Part shown: one piece after another, positions 45,275 to 55,627 of the stretch
Numbering within the stretch: the stretch's first letter is position 1
How the letters are laid out: every line of letters begins with the position of its first letter
DNA from: Selaginella moellendorffii
Taxonomy: Eukaryota; Streptophyta; Lycopodiopsida; Selaginellales; Selaginellaceae
DNA length: 64,000 nucleotides
Direction: 5' to 3'
Assembly (NCBI RefSeq): GCF_000143415.4
Contig: NW_003314324.1
Location: 639,767 to 703,766 of the forward strand
The notes under the pieces: model-generated
What the model was told of the DNA's origin: nothing
The model's database searches: none
The model's input: only the letters and a program-made list of their open reading frames with translations
Position numbers and translations under genes: made by a program

Positions 45275-45464
45275 AATATACACACAGCTGCAGGCAAGTA
45301 AAAACATACATGACAATACGCTAGCCATGAAATTGCAAGGGCCCAAGATGGCATGTGGCCTCATGCCATTTCTAAATGTGGTCCTAAGCCATTCCATGGT
45401 GAACATACCAGGAAGCACAAGTGCCGAATATCAAGAGGAAGCGGTAGCCACACCAAAGACAGTG

Positions 45465-45600
45465 CCGCTCGCAACACCGCAACTACTCGTAGCGCCGCTC
45501 GCAACACCGCAACTGCTCGTAGCGCCGCTCGCACAAACTGCCACTCGCATAAACTGCCGCTCACAATGGCGCTCGCAATGCCGCAACCGCTCGTAGATGC
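45465..45600. repeat. 30-bp minisatellite GCGCCGCTCGCAACACCGCA (start of unit)
   Basis: Units based on GCCGCTCGCAACACCGCAAC and CGTAGC repeat about three to four times and then degrade. The same array is at 63290-63470 in copy 2, with small differences. Frames through it give Ala/Arg repeats and are not genes. Confidence 0.75.
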
Positions 45601-46392
45601 ATAAACCACAGCTCACAACGCCGCTTACACAAGCAGCGCTCACTGCGCTCAGCGGAACCAAGAACACGGCGCACAAAAATGATAGACCTAGGAATGTGTT
45701 CGAGAATTCAAAAATAACACACGCTTGAACGTCACATCAAATCCTCTGACAAACCAGATCTTATGATTCCTCTGACAAATTTCAAACTGAGTAGCTTCTA
45801 GACTTTGCTGTCGGAGGTTGAACTTTGTCACATCATGTCCTTGCCTCGATCCAGCTGTGCCATGTCAGTGATTCGAACTTTGCCATGCCATGTCAGCGAT
45901 CCGCGCCAAGATTATTTGCCGTGTAAAGGAATAATTATGCTGTGTGTGTACGTCCATTTATGGCAATATAAGGCCACACGCCATTCAAAGAATAATGCTA
46001 GTCGAGCATTTTTTTGTGCATTTTTGGGTTCAAAATTGCATGAGCCCACACGCTATAAAGTTTACCTGTACCAAAAATAGAAACAGCTTTATTTACTTGG
46101 GAATTTAAGTGGTTGAGGCATTTTTAAACTTACAAACACATGCCCTACTTACATTCCTTTGGTTGCTTAAAATTCAAAAATATTATAAACCTTTCTTTTT
46201 GTATTTTCAATGTTTTCAATTATGGTTTTTGATTTTCGCAGGACCAGCCTAGTAATCTATTTGCATCCCGTCATGTTTATAGCTAGCTTTCGTTTGTGCC
46301 CTTCGCTAGCCTGAGATACATCTGCTCGGCATCTGCCTCTTACAGCATTTGCCCAGAAAGGGCATCTTTCTTCACGCAGCATTTGCCACATG

Positions 46393-46412
46393 TTTAGGGT
46401 TTAGGGTTTAGC
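46393..46412 (+). repeat. Telomere-like TTTAGGG repeats in the transposon
   Basis: Three tandem TTTAGGG-type units lie in the divergent control region of copy 1. Copy 2 has four CCCTAAA-type units at 62491-62523. This is the plant telomere/telo-box sequence, so it may be a promoter element or a captured interstitial telomere. Confidence 0.8.
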
Positions 46413-48887
46413 AATTCAATAGCTTGATAAACATGCAAATACAGAACTTGATGCAAAATCCTTTGATATGTCACAATGCCCCTAGGACCATAAACACATT
46501 TCAATAGAGAGGGTCCTTTCATTTCATAACTCCTTACGTAGATCTTGGTGAAACTAGAGTTAGTGAAGTTGGTTTCTTGTGATCCCGCATCTGATTGTGA
46601 TGTCCCTTTGCAGTGTCGATGGAAAGGTCAATGCACACCAAACTGTAGAATCTTGGAGAAAAATAACGGTCGGATCTATGGCAAATGCCCCTGAAACATT
46701 GTAAGGCTCGTGTGGTCTCATGTGGTGTCCGATCGAGATGCTTCTTTGTAGGGTCATCAAGAAGGACATTGTATACCATTCTTTATTTAGCTGAACATCT
46801 GGCATTTTTGGAAATACAAGATGCTTTGGAATATCCAATCATGCATGGTATAAATATAGCGAGGGTATTAAATGATATCCCAATCATGATCTTTCTTTTG
46901 GATTTCGCGTGCATGCAGTCCGAGGAATGATGACGTTGCGGATTTCTTTTGGATTTCACGTGCATGCATGCGCGCGGTGATGCAGAAATTAATGGTGGCG
47001 CCCAAGTCCGAGGAATGATGACGTGGCGGGATTACCAACCGTCGTGACATTTCGCGCGTGTGAGGTTAGGTTTTGCATTTTGCTTCGTACTCGCGCTCGC
47101 ACACTCGTGCTCGCATCGCGCTCCCACTCGCGATCACACTCACATTCGTGCTCATCTACCTTCTCTACAGGTTTCTCGTGTGCATCGGCATCCACTCGCG
47201 CTTGCATCACACTCGCGCTCGCATCGCGCTTGCATCGCGCTTGTGTGCATCGGCATCCACTTCAAGACACACCCAGTTTGTAACTTCGCCGCCAACTCCA
47301 CCGCCCACTCCACCACCCACACGCAGCCCTCTTGGCGTCCTGGGAGATTTCAGCACCACTCTCCAACTATAAGTGGCAGAGTAGCCCTCCTGCTACGATC
47401 CGCTGCACACACAATGCACATTTGCTAGTGAGTCTGGCCTCGATTGTCATGCCTCCATTCAGCTTCAAATGGTAAGTCTTAGGCCAAGTAGAAAATGGCA
47501 TGAGGCCACATGCCATTCAATAGCAACATTGGCATGCACCGATTGGGCTCTCGAGTGCAGTCCGGTTACAGATGGCGTGTAGCTTCACGCCATCTTAGGA
47601 TGCAACCTCAAGACATCTGATGCAGTGGTGAATGGCGTGTGGCCTCACATTATTTCCAGCTGCTAGCTTTTCATCTGTCAGCTCTAATTGTTGTGCATTT
47701 CTGAACAGGCGAGGAATTGCGTTCTTCTTCCAGCCACTGTCAATGTGGATGCAGAGAAGGGAGAGGAGCTCACCAGTTGGACTTTTGGGATGGAAGGCGA
47801 GGATCTGAGGCTGTACAACACAGATGGTGGGAGAAAAGAATGCATGGGGATCCTCATCCAAGTGACAGACACTCCATGCAGTTCCATGCAAGAATATGGA
47901 CTGGCACTTGTGGTAGAGACAGCGTCTGCCTTCAAGATCCACCTTGCACATCCTAGCGGCTTCCCGGAGGGGGGCAGCGGCTATGAGGAATTCCTAAAGG
48001 GAGCTAGGGAGAGGTTGTCTAGGAGGCCCACAATTTCAAAGACGTTACGGGTCTATGAAGATCACATGGAATCCATGGACCTCACCTACGGCGATGTTCA
48101 AAAACTATATTCCAACATTGAGCCGTTGAGAGTGCCTCCAGTTCGCGAAGCGAAGGGGAAGGGGGTCGATCTGGAAACTACCCCGAAGCAGAAAAGGGTG
48201 GTCAAGCTCAAGCCGACGTCCGACTCTCCTGCTCCAAAAAAGAAGCTACTCGGTGATGCCATTGCCTCGGGTTCGAACACTACACCCACCAAAAAGAAGA
48301 GCCACAAAGAGCATAAAGAGCAAGAAGAGGCAGCAAAAATCGTCGCAGATAATAGTACTTGTTACTATTCCAACAAAGTATATACAATCGACGTGAGCCG
48401 TATTGACATCCAAAGCAAATACAACCACAGGCTAGTATCTGATGAGTGGGTGGAGAAACTGAAGCAGAAGATGCTGGCAAGTCCAGTAACACCCGACATC
48501 GCAGACGTGATCCCCTACTACCGAACAATGAAGGGCGAGACGAGGTTTCCAGACTTGATCAATAGGAAGGTGTTGGACGATCAGAACATCCGGTTCTATG
48601 CTGTCTCCGGGCAGCATTCTAGCTTGGCGATGCAAGAGATAGTTGTGGATATTATAGTGGGCGAGGAGGTGAAGAAAGTCTTCAAGACAAGAGTTGTCTG
48701 CCTGATAAAAGGCAACTCGCCCCTCCGATCTATCATATACATCTCCCACGCGCAGAATGTCAAGCAAGAAACGTGCTACAAATCGGGTCTGCACGAGACA
48801 TTGGCACGAACACGGAAGCTCTGGGTTCAACTGAAGAAGCCACAAAAACCAGGACAAGGACGTGCACTAGCAACTAGCGCCTGGTAG

Positions 48888-48941
48888 GTAAGCCTCGTTG
48901 CATGTGGCATAGCATGTGGCCTCACGCCATTTCCATTGCAG
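48888..48941 (+). other. 54-nt intron built around the palindrome
   Basis: GTAAGCC...CCATTGCAG. The palindrome at 48905-48929 fills the middle and ends about 12 bases before the acceptor. In copy 2 the intron is open in frame and can be read through. Introns at 50403-50440, 50531-50579 and 50724-50770 have the same design. Confidence 0.75.
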
Positions 48942-51900
48942 GAATTCTCGAGTCTTCTCTCGAAAACACTGGGGGTCAATGACACACTCAGCATCCATAA
49001 CATTCTACTCGCGACAAAAGTTGTTTTTGACAAATGGGTAGATGTGCTAAGGAGGTACCATGACGGGGAGTTGCTAAACTCAATGGGTGTGGAGGACGGC
49101 CGGAAGCCCAATGATTTGAAGCTCAACGCCTTGCGTTTCTCGCGGTCTCTAGACGACGACGACCTTCTGACAGTGGCTAATGCTCTTCTACGTGGTGAGG
49201 TAGTCTTCAACAAGACCAAAATGACTCCCGGCCATATTGTGACATACGAGGACTTGTGCACGACTCTGAGAGCTCGTGCGCTATTGAAGGATTGGATCTT
49301 CGAGCAAGTGGCCGTGGCGAGGGTGAGCATCGACACCACGCAAGAGATGATGGAAGAGCTGGACTTGTCAAATAAAGATATCGACGAGTACTTGAAGGGG
49401 GCCCCCAAGTTCATCGATCTGCTGCGGGATGCCACGAAAAGTAAAGCTGAGAAGTTGGATCAGTATCCAAATTTCATTAAGAGGGATGTCGACCGCCGGC
49501 TTCAGAAACAGCTCGACCCCGCAGCAGAGGCCTATCGAGAACCTTACCGGGTATACGTGAATTCAGATGAGGATCAAAGGTGGAGGAGCATCCTTTCCCG
49601 CGGAGATGAGTAGGTCAAGAACATCTTTTGTGTGATGGACTTCACAAACGAGGAGATCACTCATGCAGACGAAGTCAGCTCCATCATTGACTTAATGGTG
49701 GGACTTGCGGAGGTGGAATCTTCAGTCCACTATATGATCTACAACTCCGAATCCTATCACAAGTTCTGGAAGGCCTTGAACGAGGTGAAGGCTCGGTTGA
49801 AAGGCAAGGAGATGCGGGAGATCCATGGGATAATGGCTAAGAAGAAGATACCGACGAATGTCCGCATCTTCACACTCGCCCTTGTTATTGGTCCTGCAGC
49901 AAAGTGGGACTGGAGTGACTTCCCAGCTTCGTTCGACAAGGCCGATTGAATTGATCTGAGGGAGGTCAATTTACCCGTGCCTGAGGAACTGAAGACGGCT
50001 ATGGAGCTTTCGAATCCAGAGAAAGCTCCAGGTGCAGCATGGGAAATGCTCAACTGGGTCTTTAACGCAATAGCGGGTGGGTCACCTGCTTCCGACTCTA
50101 AGGGCAAATGCATTGTCGAGTACAACTACAGCGGACTATTCTTTCGAGCCGCATTACTCAAGGGTGTCCCGTGTGTTGCGGTGACAAACTCCATTGAAGA
50201 GGTGACTTCAATGGAGCATATAATTACAGTTGCCAAAGAAAAACAGTATCTTCTCTGCGAACCTAGTGAGTATGCACTTTAAGTTTAAATGTTATCTCAC
50301 AAGCTCTGTATGCAGGAGCGTGGCCACCCCCAGATGCTGAAACGGCGTTAACAGCTACTGTTGAAGATACCCATGTTGGGCCGAGCTCACAACCTGCACA
50401 AGGTAAGGTCACGTGAGGCCTCACGCCATTTTGATTATAGATCGTTGTGAATATTCAGACAAGAGGACTGAAAAGCGCACTGGTTGTGCGTCGAAGAAGG
50501 ACAAACAGACAAGCAATAGGAAAAAAGGAGGTACAAATTATATTTGCAATGGCGTGTGGTCTCATGCCATTCCTTGCAGGAGACACTTCTTCAAAGGCAA
50601 AATAGGCAAGCACCAGCCAAGCTCAAACTGACAGTGGTCATAAAAAGCGAAAGCACGTTGGACAGTCGTCGGGATCAGAGGCGTTTGATTCGAAAAGGAA
50701 GAAGGGCAACGAAAAGATGATAGGTAATGCCTCGCGGTTATGGCGTGTGTGCTCATGCCATTCATTGCAGATCAAGGGCTGAGTGAAAGCAGCCAGTCAC
50801 CACCTCCTGACTTAGATTCCTATGGCGGACTCCCCTTCCCCAATCTCAATGGAGAGGTACAATGGATGAGGGATGTTTTTCAAGTCAGGGCCACGTTTTT
50901 CTCAACTTGTCATCTTCGAAGGGTGCAAGAACGTGCAAAAACCATGTTAAGACAGTCGGGTGAGGATACGGTCCTAGGTCACGCACTAAAACAAACTATG
51001 GATGTCTTGTATTTTGAGATGGAGACTCGGCCAGATGATTTTCCCAAGATGGTCCTGGAAGAACAAGCCATCCAGCCTGAGCAGCCTATGGAAGAAATGC
51101 AGGAGGGGGATGAGGAGCCAAAGAAAGATAATGAGCAGGAAGAGCAGAAGGACGAAGAGGAGGACAAAGAAGAGGAGGACGAAGAAGAGGAGGACGAAGA
51201 GGACTTGGATGGTCCTCACAATGGTGACGATCACAATAACGACGACGATGATGATGACGACGATGGCCAGCCTGAGGTGGCCAAAGAGCAGCGGAGGAAG
51301 GTCATACAAGACAAACCATCAAGTAAATAATAGTACATCCATTCCTAACCTTTTACCATTTCTAACATTGTCCATGTAGGTCGCAGAGCAAATGGTAAGT
51401 AGAGATTATTCAGTTGAATTAAGATACAAACTCTAGCCTTTAGTGTCGAGGAAGGATAATGCCAAGCAAGGGTCAAAACGTATGTCCAATCCTTCAGAAT
51501 CAGCAGTGCGCCCAAGTGATATCGGTCCTAGTTCCTCAATAGCAGTTGATGGTAAATATAGTATAGTCGATTCAATGTGCTAATGAGTTTGTTTTTTGTA
51601 GCCAGTAGGGAGGATACCATCTCAATCGAAGGGAGATATTTGGACATGCATATGTATCCGCCAGTGGACTCTACTTGCCTACAAGAGTCATCAGAGCTGG
51701 TGGAGGCTACTATCCATATCAACGCCAAGCAAGCTGACCACGCTCCACTTGATGTTGCCCATACCACTGAGTCAATCTTGTCCATGTATCCAACTGATGG
51801 TGACCAGGCGCCATTGGACCTGCATGAGGCCGCCCCAGCCACCGAGCCGGTCGTATCCTCATTTCCAACGGACTCAATGTGTGCCCAATCGTCTGACTAC

Positions 51901-51977
51901 GCGCTGTTGGAACCTCCCTACACCGCCCCTACTGCCTGTTCGGTCATGTCCACTTTGCCAACGGAGGCACCAGCTGA

Positions 51978-52075
51978 AATGGCGTGTGATCACACACCAT
52001 CGGAACCACCCCATGCCACTGTTGAGCCAGTTGTACTAGAGTCTACAGCTGAAATGGCATGTGCCCACACGCCAT
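51978..52075 (+). repeat. Two palindromes inside coding sequence
   Basis: Palindromes at 51978-52000 and 52053-52075 lie in exon 10 and are translated as EMACDHTPSEPP and EMACAHTPSDA. Both keep the frame. In copy 2 the first (56745-56766) is a perfect 22-bp palindrome. Confidence 0.8.
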
Positions 52076-53085
52076 CGGATGCGATTGACCCCACATTGCA
52101 GAGGAGAGTATTTCTGCCCTTCACGTTTCCTCGACCAAAACCCTCTCAACGACCATCGGGAGCACCATTCGCTAATATTGTAGATGGTAAAATTGACTTG
52201 TACCATTTTTTATGCTGACACATTTCATTTCAGAGTCACGGCGAAGGTACTATATCGTTTTTTATCTGAACGGTGTCCTTTTCTCCCATGAGCGTGGCTC
52301 GTCCTCGAATGTCACTACACCCTCCAAAGCCTGCGGTTGCAAGTTGGTCAAAAGAGACAGATTCACATTAATCACACGGGAGAAACTGCGGGATCTAATA
52401 ATGACCATGCAACACTTAAAACAGAGGGCCGGGTTCAATTTGCAATTGGGAGTTTGGACATCCATGATGTGCCACAATGCATTAACGTTGCTACAGATGA
52501 TGCACGATCAGACGCGAGTAATATTACCATTTGACTTTCTCCTAACGCAGGAGGATTGCTTGACTATGGTCCATGTGAGGGGTAGCAAGCCCATCTTCGT
52601 CAAGCCAGAGGCTGTAGTGATGAACCGGACTGCTAGGTCAAGTGAAATCCTCATCATCAATGACTCGCGATTAAAACTGCAACGAATATGCACACATATG
52701 CAGTGCACCCCATCTCTTGCAGTATGGAAATTAGGGAGAAGAAACCGTATATTCTGCAAAATGGCCTGGAGCGATGGTGATAGAGAACCGGCCAGTCCAG
52801 GAGGTGGCTGTAGAAATCAACCAAATGGCAGATGGAACGGTATATCAGAAGCCATTTGATCGGACAGACACCAGTTATCATTTATGGCATGTATATTGTC
52901 TAGCCAAGCATTATCCGCATCTCCATAATCTGCTCAACCGGATGGGTTCTTCGACCACTGAACATGAGCGTGGACGTATTAGAGAAGAGATGGCATTACT
53001 ATTGGGTTTAAATCCTGATAGTGTGGAGAGTGATGAAATTCCAAGATTATTGTATAGGCGTTGGAGGCAAAAAATAATAGTCTGA

Positions 53086-53527
53086 GATGACATGTATTTA
53101 TTTAAAAATGTAACTTATTATGGCATGGGGTTCCATGCCATTGTATTAATATTAAAAGACAATTCTTTGAGAGGATTTGCATTATACTAGAAGTGTTACA
53201 GCATGTTATTGGAAGTCTACGAAGTTGTTTTATTAATAAGGGGAAAGTAAAGATTGAATGGGGACTTGGGCTCCACCTAGACTCGGAGCAACTGAGCCAA
53301 TATTAAAAGGATGGAAAGAAATTGGACGACGATGACAAGGAGAAGAGAGAGGTGAAGCAGTGGCAGGGGGAGGAGAAGTGATTGAGTAGACATTTCCTTG
53401 TTTAAAATAAAATGGCATGTGCCTCAATGCAGTTGAATTTTGTTATATTTATATACTATATAAAAGTTTGGAAACCTTATTTTACAAGTGGGATAATGAC
53501 AATTCCCAATTTAACATAATAGAGCTT
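53086..53527. other. Right subterminal region of copy 1
   Basis: Contains palindromes at 53120-53141 and 53411-53432 and the right terminal repeat. A 64-codon minus-strand frame (53233-53427) is present identically in copy 2 but has no recognisable motif, and near-identity of the copies makes its conservation uninformative. Confidence 0.5.
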
Positions 53528-54457
53528 CTTCCTGGGTTAGACTGGACTTAAGGTTCGGCTACACTCCCCGCAGGCATAAGCAACCAAGCACACCAAGCCT
53601 CTAGGTTCCTAATAACGTCCTTTGGTACCACAAGACTTGATCATGGGACTCTCTAAATCCCAAGTCTTGAGTGCAACACTTNNNNNNNNNNNNNNNNNNN
53701 NNNNNNNNNNNNNNNNNNNNNNNNNNNNNNNNNNNNNNNNNNNNNNNNNNNNNNNNNNNNNNNNNNNNNNNNNNNNNNNNNNNNNNNNNNNNNNNNNNNN
53801 NNNNNNNNNNNNNNNNNNNNNNNNNNNNNNNNNNNNNNNNNNNNNNNNNNNNNNNNNNNNNNNNNNNNNNNNNNNNNNNNNNNNNNNNNNNNNNNNNNNN
53901 NNNNNNNNNNNNNNNNNNNNNNNNNNNNNNNNNNNNNNNNNNNNNNNNNNNNNNNNNNNNNNNNNNNNNNNNNNNNNNNNNNNNNNNNNNNNNNNNNNNN
54001 NNNNNNNNNNNNNNNNNNNNNNNNNNNNNNNNNNNNNNNNNNNNNNNNNNCCTGCAGCCCCCCCCCCCCTGGGAGATGCATGCTTTGGGCTTTCACCCCT
54101 TGACCCGTATTAGTATTCGGACTTGGTATCGGACTTGATCTCGGACTCGATCTCGGACCCGACTTCGGACTCGGTCTCGGACTCAATCTCGGACCCGATC
54201 TCGGACTTGACTTCGGACTCGACCTTGGACTCGGTCTCAGACCCGATTTGGATCTCGAACTCTGTCTCAAACTCGGTCTCAAACTCGGTCTCCGATTCGG
54301 CCTCGGGCTCGATCCCGGACTCTATCTCGAACTCGGTTTCAGAGTCGGTCTTAGACTCGATTTTCGACTCGGTCCCATCCGATGAACTCTTTGTCATTTT
54401 AGTCATGCTTTCGGGGATCCTTTCACCTACGACATTTTGGGGAGTCGGTTCCTTACA
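53528..54457 (-). repeat. Chromovirus 2 LTR, right piece
   Basis: Continues the LTR begun at 39981: CTGGGTTAGACTGGACTTAAGG... to GGTTCCTTACA. It includes a C-run (54057-54069), a (GGACTC)n array at 54110-54390, and a large assembly gap. In minus orientation it is the 3' LTR, because the chromodomain-coding interior lies to its right. Confidence 0.88.
53682..54050. other. Assembly gap (369 N)
   Basis: A run of N inside the chromovirus 2 LTR, ending just before a C-run. Confidence 0.98.
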
Positions 54458-54859
54458 ACTCCACCACCCATAGAAGAAGTTCGATACCCATATCGAACGT
54501 CTCTTTTTTATCCTATGACTTGTTGACCATGTCTCCGGGGGTATCCCCCCACTTAGCGGTGTGCCTAAGTTAGCCTCCTAGGCCAAGAGCTCATGACAAC
54601 GGAATATAGGTGTCCCTATACCCCTCACCTCACCACGCCCTAGTATAGGGTCGGGACTTGAACCCAGCCTTGCTTTACTAGGGGGTTGGGACTTGAACCC
54701 AACCTCCGTAAAATACGTCTACGGATTCGACATCCCCGCAGGAAGTCGGGCATAGTGCCCTACGCCTGGTCGACCTAGCTAACCCATACTAATTAGCTTA
54801 CCTTCGGCATGCCTTCGGGTCCCAACATATGCCATTGCTCAACTTCACAAATTGATATT
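54458..54859 (-). other. Non-coding 3' interior of chromovirus 2
   Basis: About 400 bp between the integrase stop and the LTR. It begins next to the LTR with ACTCCACCACCCATAGAAG, also found at 18999 beside the 9.66-kb element's LTR, so the two retroelement families share this end. Short direct repeats GGGACTTGAACCCA occur at 54654 and 54689. Confidence 0.6.
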
Positions 54860-55205
54860 TTAATTGAACTTTGCATAAGTACATAGAGTTCTGCCTTGCA
54901 GAAATTCCTCCACTAGATCTAGCGCGTTCATTAGGTTCTCCTCCAATTCCCATGTTGCTTCGCAGTGTGGTAATCCTTTCCAGTTCACATGGAACTCTCT
55001 CACCTCGCATCCTTGTCGCTTGCTCTTGTATGCATTGAGGATGGCCTCGACTTTGTATTCTTCTTCCCCTTTGATAACCTCAGGTAAAGGTCTTACTTGG
55101 TCCTTGCGAAGCGGATCCTCAAAGTACGGCTTGAGTAAATTCACGTGGAACATTGGGTGCATCTTCCCCATCTCTTGCGGAAGTCGGAAATGGTAAGCCA
55201 CTTTA
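54860..55205 (-). pseudogene. Integrase C-terminus with chromodomain, chromovirus 2 (5' truncated)
   Basis: The minus-strand frame begins at the transposon junction with KVAYHFRLPQEMGKMHPMFH and NLLKPYF, the gypsy integrase tail. A chromodomain follows: VEAILNAYKSKRQ, REFHVNWKGLPHCEATWE and LMNALDLVEEFLQ. It ends at its natural stop at 54860. Chromodomains direct integration to modified chromatin. Everything upstream of residue 1 here is cut off by transposon copy 2 at 55206. Confidence 0.9.
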
Positions 55206-55627
55206 AAGCTCTATTTCGTTAAAGTGGGAATTGTCATTATCCCACTTGTAAAATAAGGTTTCCAAACCTTTATATAGTATATAAATATAACAAAATTCAA
55301 TTGCATTGAGGCACATGCCATTTTATTTTAAACAAGGAAATGTCTACTCAATCACTTCTCCTCCCCCTGCCACTGCTTCACCTCTCTCTTCTCCTTGTCA
55401 TCGTCGTCCAATTTCTTTCCATCCTTTTAATATTGGCTCAGTTGCTCCGAGTCTAGGTGGAGCCCAAGTCCCCATTCAATCTTTACTTTCCCCTTATTAA
55501 TAAAACAACTTCGTAGACTTCCAATAACATGCTGTAACACTTCTAGTATAATGCAAATCCTCTCAAAGAATTGTCTTTTAATATTAATACAATGGCATGG
55601 AACCCCATGCCATAATAAGTTACATTT

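Larger units (their letters stand above)
44892..47468. promoter_or_regulatory. Divergent control region of the giant transposon (copy 1)
   Basis: 2.6 kb between the transposase and ParB/HAD gene starts. It contains at least seven palindromes, an 18-bp perfect palindrome ATTAGTGGTACCACTAAT at 45064-45081, a long hairpin (45096-45256), a 30-bp minisatellite, telomere-like repeats and a GC-rich CTCGCATCGCG tandem array at 47085-47265. Open frames of 70-120 codons here (47023-47428) are low-complexity Ser/His/Arg products of that array. One 206-bp part is absent from copy 2. Confidence 0.6.
47469..53085 (+). pseudogene. ParB-like / HAD-phosphatase composite gene (copy 1, disrupted)
   Basis: Eleven exons: 47469-47471 (ATG only), 47709-48887, 48942-50265, 50316-50402, 50441-50530, 50580-50723, 50771-51322, 51380-51394 (15 nt), 51444-51551, 51602-52186 and 52234-53085. 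The ancestral product is about 1,650 residues. The ParB/sulfiredoxin-like part is at about 225-345 (KYNHRLVSDEWVEKLKQKML, FYAVSGQHSSLAMQEI), after a basic PKKK linker that could be a nuclear signal. A helical middle follows, then a Lys-rich zone, an acidic Glu/Asp block (about 1056-1115), a Pro/Thr-rich zone and a C-terminal FCP1-like HAD fold (about 1363 on: motif I F(D/Y)LNGVLF, GVWTSM, motif IV LIIDDS). Lesions against copy 2: TAG 48885, TAG 49611, TGA 49947, TAG 50603, Asp to Tyr in motif I, a 1-bp deletion near 52667 and a 10-bp deletion near 52754. Its function in transposition is unknown. Confidence 0.78.
40192..53527. mobile_element. Giant DNA transposon, copy 1 (about 13.3 kb)
   Basis: Terminal inverted repeats of about 24 bp: GCTCTATTTCGTTAAAGTGG at the left end and its worn reverse complement (CCCAATTTAACATAATAGAGC) at the right. 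The host LTR resumes exactly on either side (AATCCCCCTTC | CTTCCTGGGTTAG), indicating a target duplication of about 3-4 bp (CTTC). It carries a transposase gene on the minus strand, an 11-exon ParB/HAD gene on the plus strand, a 2.6-kb divergent control region, and about 26 copies of a 22-bp palindrome. The second copy begins at 55206 in inverted orientation and is nearly identical. The catalytic core is of the DUF7869 type; I do not assign a named superfamily. Confidence 0.88.

Noticed and set aside
47023-47428. Ser/His/Arg-rich frames upstream of the ParB/HAD gene
   Set aside because: Product of a CTCGCAT-type tandem array in the control region, and not preserved in frame between the two copies.
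50986-51309. Hydrophobic Ile/Val-rich minus-strand frame
   Set aside because: Antisense of the acidic GAC/GAG codon block of the accessory gene.
52514-52550. 37-nt intron in the HAD domain (GTGAGTAAT...ACGCAG in copy 2)
   Set aside because: Removing 37 nt breaks the frame, whereas reading through in copy 1 is open; the copy 2 TGA is better explained as CGA to TGA.
53233-53427. 64-codon frame identical in both transposon copies
   Set aside because: The copies are nearly identical throughout, so identity is no sign of coding; no motif is seen.
40735-53432. CRISPR-like array
   Set aside because: The repeats are palindromic and short but spacing is irregular (tens to thousands of bases), they lie in introns and exons, and the genome is eukaryotic.
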